Shown piece after piece: positions 7,069 to 11,310 of a stretch of 11,310 bases of DNA. The stretch's first letter is position 1, and every line of letters starts with the position of its first letter. The DNA is taken from contig PBOO01000023.1 in NCBI GenBank assembly GCA_002724475.1, positions 1 to 11,310 on the forward strand. The letters are read 5' to 3'. A program made the position numbers and the translations under genes. The notes under the pieces are model-generated. The model searched no databases. It was not told the DNA's origin and saw nothing but the letters and a program-made list of their open reading frames with translations. Source of the DNA: Fidelibacterota bacterium (GTDB lineage Bacteria > Fidelibacterota > Marinisomatia > Marinisomatales > TCS55).

Positions 7069-8685
7069 CTATAACTTTCGATCCGCTAATATAATATCAG
7101 CAGCTTTCTCTCCAACCATTATGGCAGGAGCGTTAGTATTACCGGTCGTAATTCTTGGAAAAATTGAAGCATCCACAACTCGGAGACCTTGAGTTCCATG
7201 GACATTAAGACTTTCATCTACAACCGAAGAGGAAACATCTGTTCCCATTCGGCAAGTACCACATTGATGAAAAACCGTTCCACCTTCATCCCGTGCAAAA
7301 TCCATAAAGCTTTCATCGTCTTTGAAATTAGATCCAGGAGAAATTTCTTCATCAACGATTTTTTTCATAGCCTTTGTTTGTAAGAATTTTCGCATTAAAT
7401 GCATTCCAGATATCATAACTTTTTTATCTTTCGCCGTGGACAAATAGTTTCCAACAAATTTTGGGCTTTTACGAGGATCTGAAGACTCAAGAGATATCCA
7501 ACCTTCACTGGTAGGTTTAGTCGGGTTGAAGCCTAGCCTGACTGCCGGGTAAGGATCTGGACTCATCAACGGACGTTTACCTTGTGGTGCAGTCGAGTAA
7601 CTCAGAGGCGAAAAGTAAAGTTGTAAGTCAGGTGAATCCAAGGATGCATCAGACTTCACAAACCCCCCCGCCTGGTTGAGACTCATTGCCAAAGGTCCAG
7701 ACCTTAAAAAAAGGTACTCTAACCCCACCATAAGTTTTCCCAAAACAGGACGAAGCTTTTGATTAAGGGAGGGACGGTTAACCAACAAAGTGAAGTCAAC
7801 TCCTATATGATCTTGTAGATGACGACCAACATGGGGCATGTCCTGTAATATGGAAATACCATGCGATTTTAATTCATTAGCAGGACCCAAACCAGAAAGG
7901 TATAAAAGCTGCGGGGAATTAAGAGCTCCAGCACTCAAAATAACTTCTCCACGTGTAAATACCTTCGTCTCTTTATTTCCCTCGAAAAAGGATATCCCTA
8001 TTACTCGCTTACCTTCAAAAATCAATTTTGTTACATGAGCATTTGATATCACTTTCAAATTTTTACTGCGTTTTTTTTTCGCTATGTAAGCACTAGCAGA
8101 AGAGACTCTTAATCCATTAGACGTCGTTGTTTGATAAACAGCGACGCCTTCCATATGATTGCCATTATAGTCTCTATTATAGGGAAAACCTAATTCCTGA
8201 CCCGCTTCTAAATACTTATATGTTAAGGGATGAACATCGTTTTCAACATTTGAAACACCAATTGGACCAGACTTGCCTCTAAACGGGGAGGCCTCGCCTT
8301 TCCAAGATTCTATTTTTTTGAAATAGGGTTCTACATTGCTCCAATTCCAACTTGGAGCGGCCTCTGCCCATTCTTCATAATCGTTTGGATGTCCTCGAAC
8401 GTAAACCATTGCATTAATAGCACTAGAACCACCCAACACTTTTCCTCTAGGCCAATACATTCTGCGCCCCTTTAACTCGGGTTCAGGTTCAGTTTCATAT
8501 TTCCAATTATACTTTTGATCGTAAAACAAAGAACCGTAACCTAATGGGACTTTTATTTTCAAAGATCCGTCAGAGGGACCAGCTTCAAGCAGAAGTACTT
8601 TCAAAGACGGATCGGCAGTCAGTCGGCCAGCCAGAGTAGCGCCCGATGATCCACCACCAACAATGATATAATCAAAATCGCCCAA
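7069..8685 (-). CDS. GMC-family FAD-dependent oxidoreductase (choline/alcohol dehydrogenase-like)
   Basis: This 538-residue flavoenzyme oxidises an alcohol, with FAD as cofactor. The ADP-binding site is YIIVGGGSSGATLAGRL (G10-x-G12-x-x-G15) with Glu34 after it. GMC signature 1 (RGKVLGGSSAINAMVYVRG) is at 80-98 and signature 2 (SAGALNSPQLLYLSGLGP) at 251-268. The catalytic pair is His473 in FHQCGTCRMG and Asn516 in TTGNTNAPAIM. All motifs are intact and the length matches BetA/AlkJ-like members (530-560). The start codon is TTG, supported by a GAGGA ribosome site just upstream and by the D-Y-I-I-V-G strand beginning at residue 5; the next Met is residue 76. BetA itself cannot be claimed because no betaine-aldehyde dehydrogenase or BetI is nearby. 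Co-expression with the enolase-superfamily gene points to a hydroxy-acid or polyol-derived substrate (inference). Confidence 0.92.
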   Translation of the reverse strand: MGDFDYIIVGGGSSGATLAGRLTADPSLKVLLLEAGPSDGSLKIKVPLGYGSLFYDQKYNWKYETEPEPELKGRRMYWPRGKVLGGSSAINAMVYVRGHPNDYEEWAEAAPSWNWSNVEPYFKKIESWKGEASPFRGKSGPIGVSNVENDVHPLTYKYLEAGQELGFPYNRDYNGNHMEGVAVYQTTTSNGLRVSSASAYIAKKKRSKNLKVISNAHVTKLIFEGKRVIGISFFEGNKETKVFTRGEVILSAGALNSPQLLYLSGLGPANELKSHGISILQDMPHVGRHLQDHIGVDFTLLVNRPSLNQKLRPVLGKLMVGLEYLFLRSGPLAMSLNQAGGFVKSDASLDSPDLQLYFSPLSYSTAPQGKRPLMSPDPYPAVRLGFNPTKPTSEGWISLESSDPRKSPKFVGNYLSTAKDKKVMISGMHLMRKFLQTKAMKKIVDEEISPGSNFKDDESFMDFARDEGGTVFHQCGTCRMGTDVSSSVVDESLNVHGTQGLRVVDASIFPRITTGNTNAPAIMVGEKAADIILADRKL

Positions 8686-8689
8686 TCTT

Positions 8690-8694
8690 TCCTC
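8690..8694 (-). promoter_or_regulatory. Ribosome binding site that supports the TTG start of the GMC gene
   Basis: GAGGA, within AAGAGGAAAGA on the transcribed strand, ends 4 bases before a TTG codon. The Rossmann motif follows within 6 codons and no ATG occurs in frame before codon 76, so this site decides the start. Confidence 0.75.
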
Positions 8695-8710
8695 TTTATA
8701 AGACCAATGC

Positions 8711-8742
8711 TTTTAGTGGATACCACCTTAATCCCACTAAAA
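8711..8742 (-). promoter_or_regulatory. Candidate operator: 9-bp inverted repeat upstream of the GMC gene
   Basis: Perfect arms TTTTAGTGG and CCACTAAAA are separated by 14 bases. The left arm also forms a tighter nested palindrome, GTGG-ATA-CCAC (8716-8726). No U-tract follows on either strand, so this looks more like a protein-binding site than a terminator. It lies 26-57 bases before the TTG start and overlaps a possible promoter. GTGG/CCAC half-sites with a short centre resemble sites used by some GntR-family regulators, but no regulator gene is in the window. Confidence 0.45.
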
Positions 8743-8748
8743 TATCAA
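8720..8748 (-). promoter_or_regulatory. Possible promoter for the GMC-led catabolic genes
   Basis: On the leftward strand TTGATA (8748-8743, 5 of 6 matches to the -35 consensus) is followed after exactly 17 bases by TGGTAT (8725-8720, only 3 of 6 to the -10 consensus). The weak -10 suits a regulated promoter but may be chance. The inverted repeat at 8711-8742 covers the spacer and the -10. Confidence 0.3.
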
Positions 8749-8783
8749 TTCGAAAATAAACTTATTTCTTTAACTAAAAATTT

Positions 8784-9701
8784 TCAGGGCGAAGTGATCG
8801 GCGGTGGCTTTCTGCGAGCCCCAGAAATTGCATTACCGGCAATTGCTAATAACAGAACCAACCCACCAAAGAGCGTGTTCAACGTGGCAACCTCATTTAG
8901 AAATAGATAAACCCAAAGAGGCCCTAGAAGAACTTCAGCTAAAGATAATAATGTTAATTCTGCGGCGGGTAAAGTTTTAGAGCCAAGCGTGTATAAGACC
9001 AAACCTGCTCCAACTTGAAATACGCCCATGCCCATAGAAATACTAGTATCATTTACAGAAATTTGAAATGGCAAGCCGCTGAATAGGCAAATACTTGAAG
9101 TTATGAAAATTGCAAAGATACCAGACAAGAATACGGCTGGAAGCATATCCCCTGATCGACCCCAACGAAGTGCAACGGTAAAGACTGCAAACCCAAATGC
9201 AGACCCTAAAGCTGCTAAATTTCCCAAAAGCGCCGCCTCTCCCTGGGTTTTATCTTGAACCATTATACCAATACCCAAGATGGCAAATAATATAGCAATC
9301 CAGGTTGCTTTTCGTACTTTTTCACGCAAAAAGATCCAACCAAGTATTGCTGCCATGAACGGCGCAGAAGCAAATAGTAACATCGCATTTGCGACTGAGG
9401 TAGATTGTATCCCATAGATCCCACCCGAATAGGCCCCAACTAAAGCTAAACCCGCAATGCACCCTGGGAGGCCCGCCGCCTTAACTACTTTAAAAAGATT
9501 TCCCCGCGATCGAAGATAAATGACCGTTGCAAGAAAAAGGCTCAAGCTTATCGATCTATATAATAGAATTTGCCAAACTGTTGCCTCATCAATCAACCTG
9601 ATGCCAAGTCCTACGGTGGACCACAAAACACCTGCCATGAATACAAAAATTAAGCCTCTGCGCTGCTCAATTGAATTACCTAGATCATTTGTTTCGCTCA
9701 T
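8784..9701 (-). CDS. EamA-family (DMT superfamily) membrane transporter
   Basis: This 305-residue protein has ten predicted membrane helices arranged as two EamA repeats (about 15-148 and 157-290). Each repeat ends with the typical motif: FLREKVRKATWIAILFAILG at 124-143 and YLFLNEVATLNTLFGGLVLL at 265-284. Members are inner-membrane carriers, often exporters of amino acids or other metabolites (RhaT/YdcZ/RarD-like relatives), and the substrate cannot be inferred. The ATG start is supported by GAGTGGA a few bases upstream. The short C-terminus GARRKPPPITSP is basic and cytoplasmic. The gene lies first in the leftward block, 98 bases before the GMC gene. That gap has its own candidate promoter and operator, so EamA may be a separate transcript or a read-through leader gene. 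It diverges from the aminotransferase gene. Confidence 0.92.
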   Translation of the reverse strand: MSETNDLGNSIEQRRGLIFVFMAGVLWSTVGLGIRLIDEATVWQILLYRSISLSLFLATVIYLRSRGNLFKVVKAAGLPGCIAGLALVGAYSGGIYGIQSTSVANAMLLFASAPFMAAILGWIFLREKVRKATWIAILFAILGIGIMVQDKTQGEAALLGNLAALGSAFGFAVFTVALRWGRSGDMLPAVFLSGIFAIFITSSICLFSGLPFQISVNDTSISMGMGVFQVGAGLVLYTLGSKTLPAAELTLLSLAEVLLGPLWVYLFLNEVATLNTLFGGLVLLLAIAGNAISGARRKPPPITSP

Positions 9702-9750
9702 TTAAAGTCCACTCAAAAAGTGCTTTGCAGAATAGCGTAAATAAAATTAA

Positions 9751-9760
9751 TAGACGTCTA
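9751..9760. promoter_or_regulatory. 10-bp perfect palindrome in the divergent EamA/aminotransferase intergenic region
   Basis: TAGACGTCTA is self-complementary and sits 50 bases before the EamA start and 140 bases before the aminotransferase start, inside a 198-base AT-rich divergent spacer. This is a natural place for a shared operator. Weaker symmetric ATGATCAT occurs at 9815-9822. No convincing -35/-10 pair was found for either gene, and binding is unproven. Confidence 0.35.
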
Positions 9761-9899
9761 ATTCGCGACATTAAGAAAAGTCGTTTTCATTAGATCAATT
9801 AGAGCTAAAAAAGAATGATCATCCAAGAGGTTGTTCGGTAACATAAAACTAGATACTTTGATCCTTAAGTAAGAAGTTCTAATCACGGAGCGTTTTTTG

Positions 9900-11231
9900 A
9901 TGTCAAAAACCTTCCCTAGAAATATGAAAACTCTGCCACCAACTGCGGTGACCGCACAGGGATGTTATATCTATGATAAGTCAGGCAAGCCCTACTTAGA
10001 TGGTTCTGGCGGAGCCGCCGTTTCATGCCTGGGTCACGGGGATCCAGACATTATATCGGCAATTAAGGCACAAGCAGATCAATTATCTTTTGCACATACA
10101 GGCTTTTTTACGTCTGAGCCTGCAGAGCAGCTCACAGAATTACTCATTAAGCACGCACCTGGTCAATTGGACCGCGTCTATCTTGTTTCCGGGGGATCTG
10201 AAGCAGCCGAGGCTGCAATAAAGCTTGCTCGACAATTTCATATTGAAAATGGTCAGCCCGAAAGACGACATCTCATAGCGCGAAAACAAAGCTATCACGG
10301 AAATACTCTCGGAGCGCTCGCCGCTGGTGGGAATGAGTGGCGGCGCCAACAATTTTCACCTTTGTTAATAAATGTAAGCCACATATCACCCTGTTATGAG
10401 TATATACTTAGAGAAGAAACAGAAACAGCCTACGAATATGGACAGCGCATGGCTCAAGAGCTTGAGGATGAAATTCTTCGTCTTGGTCCTGAGACTGTAA
10501 TGGCATTCATGGCTGAACCTGTTGTCGGAGCAACTCTCGGAGCGGTTCCAGCTGTAGAGGGTTATTTTCAGAAAATCCGAAAAATTTGCGATCAATATGG
10601 TGTACTATTAATCTTGGATGAGGTGATGTGCGGTATGGGCAGAACAGGATATTTATATGCCTGTGATGCTGAGCAGGTTAGCCCAGATATACTTTGTATA
10701 GCCAAGGGATTAGGTGCGGGCTATCAGCCTATTGGCGCAATGCTTTGTACTTCTGAAATTTATCAATGCATAGAAACTGGGAGTGGCCTATTTCAGCATG
10801 GGCATACTTATCTTGGTCATCCAGTTGCGGCTGCTGCAGCCCGGGCAGTTGTTGAAAAACTTGTAAAAAATGATTTAGTGGACCGAGCTGCTGAAAAAGG
10901 AAAAAAACTTTCAAGGGCACTTAAAGAAAAATTTTCACAACATCCAAACGTTGGTGATATCCGTGGCCGTGGCTTATTCCAGGGACTTGAGTTTGTAGAA
11001 GACCGAGAGGCAAAACAGCCATTTGATTCAAGCCACAAATTTGCAGCTCGATTAAAGGCAAATGCATTTGAAGCTGGTTTAATTTGCTATCCGATGTCTG
11101 GAACAAGAAACGGGAAAAACGGGGACCACGTCCTTCTTGCTCCACCATTTATTATTGAAGATAGTCAGTTAGATGAGCTTGTTGAAAAATTGGACACAGC
11201 AATAACATCAACTTTAGGACAGTATACGTGA
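9900..11231 (+). CDS. Class III PLP-dependent aminotransferase (omega-amino acid/GabT-like)
   Basis: This 443-residue cytoplasmic enzyme would move an amino group, often from an omega-amine or beta-/gamma-amino acid, to pyruvate or 2-oxoglutarate. Visible family features are the N-terminal YLDGSGGAAVSCLGHGDP (32-49), the phosphate-binding SGGSEAAEAAIKLAR (97-111), SYHGNT (131-136), the PLP-pyridine Asp240 in LILDEVMCGMGRTG, the Schiff-base Lys269 in IAKGLGAGYQPIGA, and Thr303 in FQHGHTYLGHP. All are intact and the length is normal. ATG at 9900 is chosen, with GGAG ending 9 bases upstream. A TTG one codon earlier at 9897 is closer to optimal spacing and would add one residue. Cysteine, ornithine or GABA specificity cannot be decided. 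The gene overlaps the next gene by 4 bases, so the two are an operon, divergent from the EamA gene. Confidence 0.92.
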   Translation: MSKTFPRNMKTLPPTAVTAQGCYIYDKSGKPYLDGSGGAAVSCLGHGDPDIISAIKAQADQLSFAHTGFFTSEPAEQLTELLIKHAPGQLDRVYLVSGGSEAAEAAIKLARQFHIENGQPERRHLIARKQSYHGNTLGALAAGGNEWRRQQFSPLLINVSHISPCYEYILREETETAYEYGQRMAQELEDEILRLGPETVMAFMAEPVVGATLGAVPAVEGYFQKIRKICDQYGVLLILDEVMCGMGRTGYLYACDAEQVSPDILCIAKGLGAGYQPIGAMLCTSEIYQCIETGSGLFQHGHTYLGHPVAAAAARAVVEKLVKNDLVDRAAEKGKKLSRALKEKFSQHPNVGDIRGRGLFQGLEFVEDREAKQPFDSSHKFAARLKANAFEAGLICYPMSGTRNGKNGDHVLLAPPFIIEDSQLDELVEKLDTAITSTLGQYT

Positions 11232-11310
11232 AAAAAGTTACTTTTGAAAAAGATGGCCGCATAGGTCGGATTACCCTTAACCGGCCTGACAAATTGAATG
11301 CGATTGATGA
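11228..11310 (+). CDS. Enoyl-CoA hydratase/isomerase (crotonase) family protein, N-terminal fragment cut by window edge
   Basis: Only about 27 codons are present. From a GTG start the translation reads (M)KKVTFEKDGRIGRITLNRP followed by DKLNAID. The pattern G-x-I-x-x-I-T-L-N-R-P-D-K-x-N-A is the diagnostic N-terminus of crotonase-fold acyl-CoA enzymes (about 260 residues when complete). The GTG overlaps the aminotransferase stop as GTGA, and AGGA lies 8 bases upstream, supporting this start and translational coupling. Family members hydrate, isomerise or cleave acyl-CoA thioesters; the catalytic residues lie outside the window, so the reaction cannot be stated. Confidence 0.85.
   Translation, partial: MKKVTFEKDGRIGRITLNRPDKLNAID

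Noticed and set aside
7069-8685. Calling the GMC gene betA (choline dehydrogenase)
   Set aside because: GMC motifs are shared by many alcohol oxidases, and no betaine-aldehyde dehydrogenase, BetI or choline transporter is nearby.
9831-9857. TTGTTC / GATACT as a promoter of the aminotransferase gene
   Set aside because: The spacing is 15 bases and the -35 match is poor, so it was not reported as a feature.

Overview
The window is AT-rich and densely coding. It most resembles a Gram-negative, probably marine, alphaproteobacterium with a low-GC streamlined genome. This taxonomic guess rests on base composition, gene families and the periplasmic binding-protein transporter, not on any marker gene. 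No RNA gene, mobile element, CRISPR array or transcriptional regulator was seen, and no gene-free stretch exceeds 300 bases.

Layout: (1) At the left edge, the 3' part of a class I glutamine amidotransferase runs rightward. (2) Facing it is a co-directional leftward block of eight genes spanning about 9.2 kb. In transcription order these are an EamA-family (DMT) permease (9701-8784), a GMC-family FAD oxidoreductase with a TTG start (8685-7069), a mandelate racemase/enolase-superfamily enzyme (7058-5952), a DAO/PuuB-like FAD oxidoreductase (5849-4551), and a complete polyamine/opine-type ABC importer. The importer consists of a periplasmic binding protein (4465-3404), an ATPase (3327-2251) and two permeases (2248-1361 and 1355-510). 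(3) Diverging from the block is a rightward pair: a class III PLP aminotransferase (9900-11231) and, overlapping it by 4 bases, the first 27 codons of an enoyl-CoA hydratase/isomerase-family gene that leaves the right edge.

Interpretation (inference): the leftward block looks like a catabolic cassette. The PotABCD-type importer would bring in a small, probably nitrogenous or hydroxylated organic substrate. The enolase-superfamily enzyme (racemisation, epimerisation or dehydration alpha to a carboxylate), the DAO-type oxidase or dehydrogenase (amine or amino-acid oxidation) and the GMC enzyme (alcohol oxidation) would process it. The divergent aminotransferase and crotonase-fold enzyme could continue amino-group removal and carbon-chain breakdown, but their link is only proximity. 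The substrate cannot be read from sequence alone. No glutamate-putrescine ligase or aldehyde dehydrogenase of the canonical Puu pathway is present here, so a plain putrescine pathway is not supported by this window.

Non-coding signals of note: a perfect 13-bp inverted repeat between the binding-protein and ATPase genes, a 9-bp inverted repeat overlapping a plausible promoter upstream of the GMC gene, and a 10-bp palindrome in the divergent intergenic region.
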